Source of the DNA: Bacteroidetes bacterium RIFCSPLOWO2_12_FULL_37_12
GTDB taxonomy: Bacteria; Bacteroidota; Bacteroidia; 2-12-FULL-37-12
NCBI GenBank assembly: GCA_001769655.1
Contig: MEPC01000024.1
Span: 203,572-267,571, forward strand
Reading direction: 5' to 3'
DNA length: 64,000 nt
The position numbers and the translations under genes were made by a program. Below the pieces are notes generated by a model. That model was not told where the DNA came from. It saw only the letters and a program-made list of their open reading frames with translations, and searched no databases. The first letter of the stretch is position 1. The number at the start of each line of letters is the position of its first letter. This document shows positions 1-8,179 of the stretch, one piece after another.

Positions 1-669
1 TTTATTTATATAAATATTGTCAAGATTCCAGATATCATGTTGTCCGAAGAGATTTCCAAATGAAATAAATTTAAAACGGAAGCCGTTGTATAAATAGGAA
101 TCACGGATCCATAAAAAAACATTCTGAAAAGCAGGAGAATCTATTCCAATCCAGGACCAGACCGGAATCCACGTTGACGTAGAATCCAAAAAATAAAGGG
201 CAAGAGAGTCATTGACATCGGGGGAATCGCCTATTCCTCCGGCTTCATAAAAAAAACTCAGATAAACCGAATCGGAATTTGAATAACTTAAATTTATGGG
301 CAATGAAACCAAACTGTCGGCTCGTCCCCAGGTTACGGATGAAGAAAAATCGTAGGGTTCTCCCTGGCTGTTTAATCCGTCAAAGGTGACAATTCCTTTG
401 GTGGGCTGATTAACAGAAAAACGGTTATTTAGAAGAACAGGGGCGCCTGACAACCATAAAGAATCAAAAATGGAAATGGAGGAAAAATCATCCAGAAATG
501 GGAGAGAGAGGGTGTCACTCTGCCCCGCCATCACTCTGTCACGTCTAAATAAATTATTGTTAGAGGGTGGTTGCTTGCTAAATGAAAGGGGTTGCAGGAT
601 TATCTGGGATTTTGCAACCGGAGATAAAAGCAGAAAATAAAAAACTAAAAACAGGAAATAATTTTTCAT
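1..669 (-). CDS. secreted protein, C-terminus beyond the window edge
   Basis: This open frame starts at the ATG read leftward from 669 and runs 223 codons without a stop to the window edge, so only the N-terminal part is visible. Residues 1-19 form a signal peptide (MKNYFLFLVFYFLLLSPVAKS). After it come an LPFLDDFS motif, FDSLW, GIVTFDGLN and an aromatic-rich stretch ending DIWNLDNIYI. This resembles a concanavalin or MAM-like beta-sandwich of the large T9SS-exported proteins of Bacteroidota, whose sorting domain would lie beyond position 1. It follows the PASTA gene on the same strand after 33 bases. The function is unknown; export is well supported. Confidence 0.75.
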   Translation of the reverse strand, partial: MKNYFLFLVFYFLLLSPVAKSQIILQPLSFSKQPPSNNNLFRRDRVMAGQSDTLSLPFLDDFSSISIFDSLWLSGAPVLLNNRFSVNQPTKGIVTFDGLNSQGEPYDFSSSVTWGRADSLVSLPINLSYSNSDSVYLSFFYEAGGIGDSPDVNDSLALYFLDSTSTWIPVWSWIGIDSPAFQNVFLWIRDSYLYNGFRFKFISFGNLFGQHDIWNLDNIYINK

Positions 670-702
670 TTTAAAAAATGAAATGCAAAGGTAGGTTTTT
701 TT

Positions 703-1590
703 TCAGCGTTTTTTTGATTGTTTAATTTTGTTCTGTTTTTTTTTCTGACTGTAATGAAATTTTTTTTCTCTTTCGTCCATTAATTTTTTTGCTTCCATCA
801 GCGCCTTCTCTTTCTCCTTTTTTTCATCCGGGTCAATTCCTGAAAGCAAAAAGTCAATCATTTCTCCGGCATGAATTTTCCGTTGGTCTAAGGTATCGGG
901 CTTTTGTTTTAATATTACGCCTGCGGGTTCTGTGGATGCAGAATCATAAAGGAGCGTGCCTACATTCAGTCCCATGCCGATCAAAAGCTCTTCCGCTTCC
1001 TGAATATGATAGCCCACGAGCGAGGGAACTACTATTAACTCTTCGCCCAGACCGTTTCCTATTATCAGGTCAATTTTAGAACCTCTGGGAATCATTTTCC
1101 CCGGTTCGATAACCCTTCCCCTGAATTGTTGTTCCAGCACGGCATTTTGAGCGATATCGGGGACATACGAAACGTTACCAATCCTTAGCCCATAACTTTC
1201 GAGAATAATTTGTGCACTTCGTACCGAACCGTCCACGAGGTCCGGTGCTTTTACTAAAGGAGGATATTTAGAATTGATGGTAAGATAAATTGAGCGGTTT
1301 TGTTTTACGGTTAAGCCCGGCTTCGGAACCTGATCGAGCACGACCAATGCCGGATAGGTGGAATTATAAGAAGAATCACTGATAATGATTCGCAGTTGTT
1401 GTTTTTCAAGAAAGGAAGAGGCATCTGCCATATTCATTCCTTTTACATCGGGAACATTTATCTCCTGGTTATGGAGCGTGGTAGAGGGGAGATAGGAATA
1501 AAAAAAATACAGAATGACGGCTACATTCAAAAGGAGGAAGATTATAAAATGGATAAATAATCCGCGATAGGTTAGTTTTTCTAATAGCAT
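703..1590 (-). CDS. PASTA domain-containing membrane protein
   Basis: A 295-residue protein with a short cytoplasmic N-terminus, one membrane segment at about residues 12-33, and three PASTA domains at about 44-107, 112-179 and 187-252. Each domain opens with the typical V-P-x-L/V-x-G pattern and contains a G-x-V-x-x-Q-x-P-like turn. The last 40 residues are Lys/Glu rich. PASTA domains bind muropeptides or beta-lactams in kinases and penicillin-binding proteins. No kinase or transpeptidase domain is present here, so this is a stand-alone envelope protein. It starts 9 bases after ddl on the same strand, and a PASTA gene next to ddl is a common Bacteroidota arrangement, suggesting a link to peptidoglycan. 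Confidence 0.88.
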   Translation of the reverse strand: MLLEKLTYRGLFIHFIIFLLLNVAVILYFFYSYLPSTTLHNQEINVPDVKGMNMADASSFLEKQQLRIIISDSSYNSTYPALVVLDQVPKPGLTVKQNRSIYLTINSKYPPLVKAPDLVDGSVRSAQIILESYGLRIGNVSYVPDIAQNAVLEQQFRGRVIEPGKMIPRGSKIDLIIGNGLGEELIVVPSLVGYHIQEAEELLIGMGLNVGTLLYDSASTEPAGVILKQKPDTLDQRKIHAGEMIDFLLSGIDPDEKKEKEKALMEAKKLMDEREKKFHYSQKKKQNKIKQSKKR

Positions 1591-1599
1591 TGTCTTGTA

Positions 1600-2655
1600 T
1601 TATTTTCTCAACGCATGTTCAATTATTTTATTCAACAGTTCCGGAAATTCAATCCCCACACATTTTGCCGCTTGTGGAAACAAACTGGTTTGTGTCATTC
1701 CTGGAACGGTGTTTGTTTCGAGCAGGTAATAAACGCCCTTGCGTATTATCATGTCTGTACGGGAAAGTCCACTGCATCCCAATAGTTTATGCACTTTCAA
1801 TGCAATTTTCTGAATTCTTTTTATGACAGGTAACGGCAACCGCGCGGGGGTCACTTCTTCTGTCGCACCTTTTTTATATTTTGCATGTACATCGAAAAAT
1901 TCACTCGTTTTGGGAATAATCTGTGTGGGAGGAAGTGCGATTGGTTTTTCATCGCAATCAAGAATGGAACAGGTCACTTCATCTCCCTGAATATATTTCT
2001 GAAAAATTATTTCTTTCGTGATTTTAAACCCTGCTGAAACTGCCTTTTGCAATTCCTTTTCTGATTTCAACAAAAAAGTTCCTTTACTGGAACCACCATC
2101 CACCGGTTTGCACACGCAGGGGAATCCTATTTTCTTATGAATCCTTTTTGCAAGAGATTCTATTTCCTGTTGTGAATCATATTTCGAAAAGATAAAATAA
2201 GCAGGCACCTTGAATCCATGAAATTGATATAATTCCATGGATTTAACTTTATCCATTGCCAAAGAACTGGCTAATACTCCTGAGCCGGTATAGGGAATGC
2301 CCATGAGTTCCAACATACCCTGCAGTGTGCCATCTTCTCCATATTTCCCATGTAAAGCAATAAAAACTACGTCCACTTTATCTTCACTGGCGCGATGGAG
2401 AGCGGAATTGGCTGTCACCGGAACCAGATTTTGCTGAGTCGAATTCAAAAATTTTGGACTTACTTTTTCAGGGATTGCGGTAAGATATCCGGGAGTTATC
2501 AGCCATTTTCCGGATTTTTCAATTTTTATGGGTTTAACATTATAGCGGTTTTTATCGAGCGCAGAAATGACAGTGGCACCCGATTTCATAGAGATATCAT
2601 GCTCGGAAGATCTTCCGCCCATGATGACGGCTACGTTGATTTTTGGGTTTGTCAA
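1600..2655 (-). CDS. ddl: D-alanine--D-alanine ligase
   Basis: This 351-residue ATP-grasp enzyme joins two D-alanines for the peptidoglycan stem peptide in the cytoplasm. Visible signatures are the N-terminal GGRSSEHDIS motif, the substrate segment ALHGKYGEDGTLQG with GIPYTGSGVLAS, the grasp lysines near KPVDGGSSKG, and the C-terminal LLETNTVPGMT segment carrying metal and nucleotide ligands. The length fits the family. The ATG at 2655 lies just before the conserved MGGRSSEHD block and about 17 bases downstream of a TACCTTTG promoter element. The PASTA gene follows after 9 bases and is probably co-transcribed; fabD is divergent. Confidence 0.97.
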   Translation of the reverse strand: MTNPKINVAVIMGGRSSEHDISMKSGATVISALDKNRYNVKPIKIEKSGKWLITPGYLTAIPEKVSPKFLNSTQQNLVPVTANSALHRASEDKVDVVFIALHGKYGEDGTLQGMLELMGIPYTGSGVLASSLAMDKVKSMELYQFHGFKVPAYFIFSKYDSQQEIESLAKRIHKKIGFPCVCKPVDGGSSKGTFLLKSEKELQKAVSAGFKITKEIIFQKYIQGDEVTCSILDCDEKPIALPPTQIIPKTSEFFDVHAKYKKGATEEVTPARLPLPVIKRIQKIALKVHKLLGCSGLSRTDMIIRKGVYYLLETNTVPGMTQTSLFPQAAKCVGIEFPELLNKIIEHALRK

Positions 2656-2671
2656 AGTGTTTAAGGAAGTT

Positions 2672-2679
2672 CAAAGGTA
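2672..2679 (-). promoter_or_regulatory. probable -7 promoter element for ddl
   Basis: Read leftward the bases are TACCTTTG, an exact match to the Bacteroidota -7 consensus TAnnTTTG. It lies 16 bases before the ddl start codon. No clear TTG -33 element is seen at the expected distance. Confidence 0.5.
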
Positions 2680-2688
2680 ATAAATTTA

Positions 2689-2718
2689 TTGAAACCACTG
2701 AAAATTGTATTTACTTTG
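2689..2718 (+). promoter_or_regulatory. probable promoter for fabD
   Basis: A TTG at 2689-2691 is followed after 20 bases by TACTTTG at 2712-2718, one base shorter than the Bacteroidota consensus TAnnTTTG. It ends 19 bases before the fabD ATG. With the ddl element it makes a compact divergent promoter region. Confidence 0.4.
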
Positions 2719-2737
2719 CATTTTAAATAAAAGAAAC

Positions 2738-3613
2738 ATGAAAGCTCTCATTTTTCCCGGACAAGGTTCTCAATTCCCAGGCATGGGAAAAAACCTGTAT
2801 GATTCTCTCCCTGAGGCAAAAAATCTCTTTGAGAAAGCCAATGAAATTCTTGGTTTCAGGATTACCGACATCATGTTCTCAGGAACAGAAGATGATCTAA
2901 AACAAACCCGGGTCACACAACCAGCTATTTTTTTACATTCTGTAATTCAATTTCTTACCCGATGTACTTTTCAACCTGAAATGACCGCAGGACATTCGCT
3001 GGGAGAATTTTCTGCCTTGGTTGCCAATAAATCGCTTTCCTTTGAAAATGCGCTTTCCTTGGTTTCCAAAAGAGCCAATGCCATGCAAAGGGCATGCGAA
3101 ATAAATCCTTCCACTATGGCGGCAGTGATGGGGCTGGATGACAGCAAGGTGGAAGAAATCTGTGCCACTTCCGGTGAAATAGTGGTAGCGGCAAATTATA
3201 ATTATCCCGGGCAATTGGTCATTTCAGGAACAAAGCCGGGCGTTGAAAAAGTTTGTGAACTGTTAAAATCAGCCGGAGCCAAACGTGCCATCCTTTTGCC
3301 TGTGGGAGGCGCTTTTCATTCTCCATTGATGGAGCCCGCAAAAAAAGAACTCGAACAAGCCATAGTGAATACTGAATTTGGAAATCCCGTTTGTCCTGTT
3401 TATCAGAACGCCACCGGTTTGCCGGAAGTGTCACCCGTGAAAATCCGTGAAAATTTAATTCTTCAGCTTACCTCTCCGGTACGCTGGACGCAATCGGTAC
3501 AAAACATGGTGAAAGATGGTGCCACTGAATTTTTTGAATGTGGACCTGGGAAGGTACTGCAAGGATTGGTGCGGAAGATTCATAGGGAAGCGGTGGTGGG
3601 GGAGGTTCTGTGA
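2738..3613 (+). CDS. fabD: malonyl-CoA:ACP S-malonyltransferase
   Basis: FabD moves malonate from CoA to acyl carrier protein at the start of fatty acid synthesis. From the ATG at 2738 the protein is 291 residues, normal for the family. It shows GQGSQ at residues 8-12, the nucleophile motif GHSLGE at 85-90 (catalytic Ser about 87), the malonate-binding Arg in the following KRANAMQ segment, and the catalytic His in GGAFHSPLM. A TTG at 2705 would add 11 residues but would run over the promoter, so the ATG was preferred. No other fatty-acid genes adjoin; it is divergent from ddl. Confidence 0.96.
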   Translation: MKALIFPGQGSQFPGMGKNLYDSLPEAKNLFEKANEILGFRITDIMFSGTEDDLKQTRVTQPAIFLHSVIQFLTRCTFQPEMTAGHSLGEFSALVANKSLSFENALSLVSKRANAMQRACEINPSTMAAVMGLDDSKVEEICATSGEIVVAANYNYPGQLVISGTKPGVEKVCELLKSAGAKRAILLPVGGAFHSPLMEPAKKELEQAIVNTEFGNPVCPVYQNATGLPEVSPVKIRENLILQLTSPVRWTQSVQNMVKDGATEFFECGPGKVLQGLVRKIHREAVVGEVL

Positions 3614-3635
3614 AGGAAAAGAAATAAAAATAAAA

Positions 3636-3708
3636 AACATTAAACAATAAATAATAAATGTCAAAGGATGTAAAACAATTAGTCATTATTCATTTTTTGT
3701 TTAATGTT
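3636..3708. repeat. inverted AT-rich word repeat after fabD
   Basis: An 11-base word (AACATTAAACA at 3636-3646) has its exact reverse complement at 3698-3708. A long hairpin could form between fabD and the next gene and serve as a weak terminator. It resembles the other inverted short-word arrays of this window. Confidence 0.4.
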
Positions 3709-3776
3709 ATATGTTTTTTTCTTAGTAAATACAACTTGCTTTGAAATATTTGATTTACTGGCTACTGAATATCAAA

Positions 3777-4853
3777 ATGCATTCTATCAAACACATTTGC
3801 TGTCTAATTTTTTTTCTTTCTTTAAATCAATTTTGCCAATCCCAGCCATTTCGCATGATTTATAATTCCACTGATATGAGCGATTATAAAGTAACCGATG
3901 AATGTAATCCTGGTGGTGGCACACAATGCGAATGTTCCATGGATGATGCGGGCATTGAGTATTCCAGTGGGTATATGGAAGTTATATCCAATAAAAGCCA
4001 AAAGCATCTCTGGATTAATTCCATAGGATACAAAAAATTTATTGACACTTTTCCGGATGGAAAACCCGTTTCCGTTTCGCGTTATAAATACAGTTATCAA
4101 ACCAGAATGAAGGTACTGCCTAAACCCGATACGTCTCAACTACAAAATCCGCAAGCAGTACATTTGATGCTCCAATTATATAATGGAAGCGGTGAACTAT
4201 GGTCTGGAGCCAAAGAGGCAAGAGAAGGCGCTATCTATTGGGAATTAAATCCATGGAACGCTGATTTTGGAAAAATAAAAGTTTATACCACAAATTTTCA
4301 GTTGGCAGAAACAGGGATTATTCTGAACCCGGATACCAACTGGCATACCTTCGGTCTGGAATTAGATTTTTCATCCTTAAAATATCAGAAAATTTACGTT
4401 GACACTCTGGAATCCGATATTTCAGGTATTCCTGTTTTAGTTAAATCCTATCCCGGATGGAGTTCTGAAAATGTTCTTGGACTCACCGCAGAATCCATGG
4501 CGACATGGCCTGGTGACACTTGCAAATTTGTTTTTTCATGGCATCAGCAATTTAAGAATTCACAACTCTACACTGACTCAGTGTCCACTTCAATGGATAA
4601 TGAAAATATAATTCGAGGGAATTTTAATTTATTCGTTCACCGGGAAGTAAACACGCTCATTCTGAATCCTGCAATAAATTTCAATACGGCTCAACTAAAA
4701 ATTTTTGATATGACAGGGAGGTTGGTCATACAAAAAGAATTGCCTGGAAATCCCGAAATTTCCATAAATCAGTTTAAAAAGGGTTTGTATTTCGCAGTTT
4801 TCTATTCGGAAAATAAGATTAAGGTGGAGAAATTGTTTTTGGGGTTGGAATAA
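3777..4853 (+). CDS. T9SS-sorted secreted protein, lectin-like fold
   Basis: From the ATG at 3777 the protein has 358 residues, beginning with a signal peptide of about 22 residues (hydrophobic CCLIFFLSLNQF, then SQP). A TTG at 3741 would give a poorer N-terminus. The middle (about 80-270) has aromatic-rich strands such as AIYWELNPW, NWHTFGLELDF and YVDTLE, suggesting a concanavalin-type beta-sandwich as in carbohydrate-binding or family-16 hydrolase proteins. I see no hydrolase active-site motif. The last 75 residues are a T9SS sorting domain with the IFDMTGRLV and FKKGLYFAVF landmarks. It should be exported and anchored or released at the cell surface; the ligand is unknown. Confidence 0.78.
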   Translation: MHSIKHICCLIFFLSLNQFCQSQPFRMIYNSTDMSDYKVTDECNPGGGTQCECSMDDAGIEYSSGYMEVISNKSQKHLWINSIGYKKFIDTFPDGKPVSVSRYKYSYQTRMKVLPKPDTSQLQNPQAVHLMLQLYNGSGELWSGAKEAREGAIYWELNPWNADFGKIKVYTTNFQLAETGIILNPDTNWHTFGLELDFSSLKYQKIYVDTLESDISGIPVLVKSYPGWSSENVLGLTAESMATWPGDTCKFVFSWHQQFKNSQLYTDSVSTSMDNENIIRGNFNLFVHREVNTLILNPAINFNTAQLKIFDMTGRLVIQKELPGNPEISINQFKKGLYFAVFYSENKIKVEKLFLGLE

Positions 4854-5114
4854 ACTGATGTAGCCATTATTTCATCGATTGAAAACGCCTTGGAGTTTGA
4901 AATTTTTCAATAAAAGATTCCGAATTCATTTTATTTATTTCACAAGCTAATGGGCGTAGCTGTTATCGTAACCTTGAGTTTGTTTAAAAAAGCGTAAATT
5001 TGAAAAACACATGCTATTGTAAAATGACTTTTTATCAGAAATATTCTTGAACAATCACCGAGTTGTTAAGTTAAGAGTTGCATTTGTCTAAGAATTAATT
5101 TTTTTTGTAAATTT

Positions 5115-6500
5115 ATGAAAAAGGCAATTTTTCTTATTTTGCTCGCGAAATTAATGGCGTCGCATTTATCTGCCCAGAATTGGAATCCGATCCATTTTGG
5201 AAATAAATACATTTACGTAATAGATTTCTTTGACATTTCTACCGCTCATGCAATTTATATTGATTCATTTAAAACGGTAAATAATGACTCTGTTTTTTAT
5301 TTGAATACTATTGCAAAAAAAATAGATTCACAGAGCGGATGTCTTCGCGCTCTTAGAAATCAACCGCTTTTTTTAAATAAAAAAATGATTAAAAAACAAA
5401 ATGGTAATATATATTTTACAGATACCGTACATATATTTATTAATATAAATGCCAAAATTTCAGAATTCTGGTTATTTGACTCTCTGCAAAATATTTCCGC
5501 TAAGATTATTTCCAATTCATATAAAGAAGTATTAGGAATTTTCGACTCAGTAAAAACAATTTTACTTTCTACTTATGATACAGTTATTATTGGTAAAAGC
5601 TTAGGAATAATAAAATATCCTAAAACTTATTACGAACAAAGCTATTATAATTTGGTTGGAATTAAAGGTAAAAAAAATATTGGAAATGATTTACTTGTTT
5701 TTAAAGATATTTACAATTTTGATGTTGGTGACAAATTCGAATACTATCATGAGTGGTATTATGGACCAAATTGCGCTTTCTGTGGTAGTATGATTGAGCA
5801 ATACACTATTATAACTAAATTTACAAATGGTGATACAATAAAATACGATATTAGAAATGCAAACGGGTCTAATAATTCATTGAATTACATTGACGAGTAT
5901 AACAGTATACTCAACAAATACAAAGACGAGCCAATCTTTAATGGATTTACATATTATCTTTTTAATATTACTTTGGATACGTTAACCAATAGAATGATGC
6001 GTGAATATGATTTTTACATTGGTTATATTTCTGAAAGGTCTGTTTCTGATACAATGAGTGCCTGTTCGCCAGGGGGAGGTACATACGAAAACTATGTAGA
6101 AGGATTAGGGCTTACGTATCAATTCTCATTCGGAGCAGGATCTTCGCTTAAAAAGTTAGTAGCGTACAAGAAAAAAAATGATAGTTTAGGTACATTTACA
6201 CCCATCGAAGAATTAACCGGATTAGAAACGCCTAACAATTTGGTATCTCCATTTGATTTTCTAATTTATCCTTTACCTGCAAATGAAAATCTTTGGCTAC
6301 AAATAACAAGCAGAGCAGAACAATTTTATAATGTTGAATTCCAACTATTTGAATTTACGGGAAAGTTACTGTTTCAAAGAAAAATATTTCAGCAAAACTC
6401 AATGATCGAACTTTCAGATTTATCTTCTGGCATCTATTTATATTTAATAAAAGATAAGCATGGGTTAAATAGAAGGGGGAAAATTATTATTACCAGATAA
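5115..6500 (+). CDS. T9SS-sorted secreted protein of unknown function
   Basis: A 461-residue protein with a signal peptide (MKKAIFLILLAKLMASHLSA) and a C-terminal T9SS sorting domain of about 75 residues (IYPLPANENL, FEFTGKLLFQ, LSSGIYLYLI). The body is rich in Asn, Tyr and Lys, without a motif I recognise; CAFCGS and CSPGGGT segments suggest one or two disulfides. Its codon use is more AT-rich than that of the housekeeping genes around it, consistent with accessory surface content. It has its own intergenic region of about 260 bases upstream and is probably transcribed alone. Confidence 0.78.
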   Translation: MKKAIFLILLAKLMASHLSAQNWNPIHFGNKYIYVIDFFDISTAHAIYIDSFKTVNNDSVFYLNTIAKKIDSQSGCLRALRNQPLFLNKKMIKKQNGNIYFTDTVHIFININAKISEFWLFDSLQNISAKIISNSYKEVLGIFDSVKTILLSTYDTVIIGKSLGIIKYPKTYYEQSYYNLVGIKGKKNIGNDLLVFKDIYNFDVGDKFEYYHEWYYGPNCAFCGSMIEQYTIITKFTNGDTIKYDIRNANGSNNSLNYIDEYNSILNKYKDEPIFNGFTYYLFNITLDTLTNRMMREYDFYIGYISERSVSDTMSACSPGGGTYENYVEGLGLTYQFSFGAGSSLKKLVAYKKKNDSLGTFTPIEELTGLETPNNLVSPFDFLIYPLPANENLWLQITSRAEQFYNVEFQLFEFTGKLLFQRKIFQQNSMIELSDLSSGIYLYLIKDKHGLNRRGKIIITR

Positions 6501-6588
6501 GTGATAAAAATAGAAGGAAACTTTATTGAACTTGCCTAATACCCATTTTCGTTCTGCACATCAATTACTGCCACGTTAATATTCGTTT

Positions 6589-7848
6589 ATGAATTTATTT
6601 ATTTTTCTTTTTTTTCTTCCCGGATTTTTCACTGTCTCTGCCCAAACCTCAACCCCAAATGGCGAGCATAACCGAACCATTGATTCCCTCAACGCACTGC
6701 TTTCGTCTTCCAAGCACGATACTGTAAAACTACGGCTGATGGTAGAAATTAGTGAAGTATGCGAATTAGACGATATTTTAAAATACGCTTTGCCTGCAGT
6801 TACTCTTGCCGATGAATTAATTATAAACGATTCGTTGCAGAAAGAAAAAACAAAAATTTTAAAATATAAAGCAGAAGCATTAAACAACGTCGGATATATC
6901 TATAAAAAACTTGGAAAAACCAAAGAAGCCCTAAAGTATTATTTTCAATGCTTAAAAATTAATAAAGAAATCCAAGATAATTCGGGTTACGCTACATCAC
7001 TTTATAATATAGGATTTATTTTTAGTAATCAGGGTAAAATCAAAGACGCTTTGGATTGTTATACAAAAAGTATGAAAATACAAAAGGAAATCGGGGATGA
7101 GGAAGGATATGCTTATTCTCTCAACAACCTTGGAGGATTCTACAGAAATCAAGGTCGTATTAAAGAGGCATTGGATTATTACAGCAAAGGTTTGACTATG
7201 CTTGAGAAAATCGGGGATAAACCGGGGATTGCCGGTTTGCTTAATAACCTGGGTACAATTTATTTTGAACAAGGGCAGATTCAGGAAGCATTAAATTATT
7301 ATGAACGGAGTTTAAAAATACAACAAGAAATCGGAAACAGCGAAGGAATTGCTTCTTCACTCAATAATATTGCATTTGTTCGTAATAAACAGGGAAAAAC
7401 GCAAGAGGCATTGAAAAATTACTACAAAAGTTTAGAATTAATGGAAAAAGCCGGAAACAAGGAAGGAATTGCCACAATGTTAAATAATATTGGGGCAATT
7501 TTTAATAAGCTGGGAAAATTTAAAAATTCCTTAGCTTGTTATGAAAAAAGTTTAAAAATAAGAAAGGAAATAAATGATAAGTTTGGAATAGCCACAACGA
7601 CGAATAATATCGGCATTGTATATTTAAGTCAGAAACGATTTAACTTATCAGAGGAATATGCTCATTTGTCCATGCAAACAGCTCGAGAAACAGGATATAT
7701 AGAGAATCTTCTTTTCGGTTTGGTTTTCTTTCTGGGGAAGTTCCGGTTACATCCTAAAGTAACGGAGTTTATCGTTTTCATTCCGTTCTTGCTATTGTTT
7801 GAATTTGTGCTCGTATTATTAGAACCATTTATAGAGCAATTTACATGA
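6589..7848 (+). CDS. TPR-repeat protein, reading frame interrupted by TGA
   Basis: The 419 residues begin with a signal peptide (about 1-19) followed by about seven to eight TPR units of roughly 40 residues, with the recurrent pattern NNIGxIYxxxGKxxEALxYYxxSLKI. After TARETGYIENL at about 372 the protein passes directly into a hydrophobic region (FGLVFFLGKF, then FIVFIPFLLLFEFVLVLL) that looks like membrane helices. The usual last TPR and the linker seem missing, so an internal deletion is possible. The TGA at 7846-7848 is in frame with a further 38 sense codons that continue the membrane domain. As it stands the gene encodes a protein truncated at its C-terminus. Confidence 0.7.
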   Translation: MNLFIFLFFLPGFFTVSAQTSTPNGEHNRTIDSLNALLSSSKHDTVKLRLMVEISEVCELDDILKYALPAVTLADELIINDSLQKEKTKILKYKAEALNNVGYIYKKLGKTKEALKYYFQCLKINKEIQDNSGYATSLYNIGFIFSNQGKIKDALDCYTKSMKIQKEIGDEEGYAYSLNNLGGFYRNQGRIKEALDYYSKGLTMLEKIGDKPGIAGLLNNLGTIYFEQGQIQEALNYYERSLKIQQEIGNSEGIASSLNNIAFVRNKQGKTQEALKNYYKSLELMEKAGNKEGIATMLNNIGAIFNKLGKFKNSLACYEKSLKIRKEINDKFGIATTTNNIGIVYLSQKRFNLSEEYAHLSMQTARETGYIENLLFGLVFFLGKFRLHPKVTEFIVFIPFLLLFEFVLVLLEPFIEQFT

Positions 7849-7965
7849 GGCGACCCGGTGCTGAAGTTGCTCATCAATGCCCTGATTGCGGGAATCATCT
7901 TTCCTGTGCATGGATTTTTTGAGCGGTTGCTGAAGCGGAGGGTGATGGGGAGGGGGATGGGGTGA
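7849..7965 (+). pseudogene. in-frame continuation of the TPR/membrane protein past a TGA codon
   Basis: Directly after the stop at 7846-7848 the same frame stays open for 38 codons to a TGA at 7963-7965. It encodes GDPVLKLLINALIAG and a further hydrophobic stretch ending in the basic FERLLKRRV. This reads naturally as the last membrane helix and cytoplasmic tail of the upstream gene. A single change from GGA to TGA would explain the break. The tail is visibly more GC-rich than the TPR part. Confidence 0.6.
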
Positions 7966-8012
7966 ACAATGGGCTTACGCCACATTGTTATATTCTGCTG
8001 TCCCTTCGGGAC
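7965..8012. repeat. REP-like palindrome pair
   Basis: Two small palindromes sit directly after the broken TPR gene: AACAATGGGC/GCCACATTGTT at 7965-7989 with a TTAC loop, and GTCCC-TTC-GGGAC at 8000-8012. They look like dispersed repetitive extragenic elements. The rest of the gap to 8180 is AT-rich, with no gene that I can see. Confidence 0.5.
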
Positions 8013-8179
8013 TTGAATGGTTGAAGCTCTGAAATATGTTTTTTGTATAATAATATTTTTTCAATATTTAAACACCTTTTCATTTAACGGTTCATCTCCC
8101 AACATGAGCCGGAGTAAATAAAGCCCTTCTCCTTTCAGTTCCGTTGTATTAAGATTTAGCGCGTTATTTTATTCGTGGC

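Noticed and set aside
7846-7848. Recoding of TGA as Trp or another amino acid
   Set aside because: TGA is used as a normal stop in fabD and elsewhere, and prfB is present, so the standard bacterial code applies.
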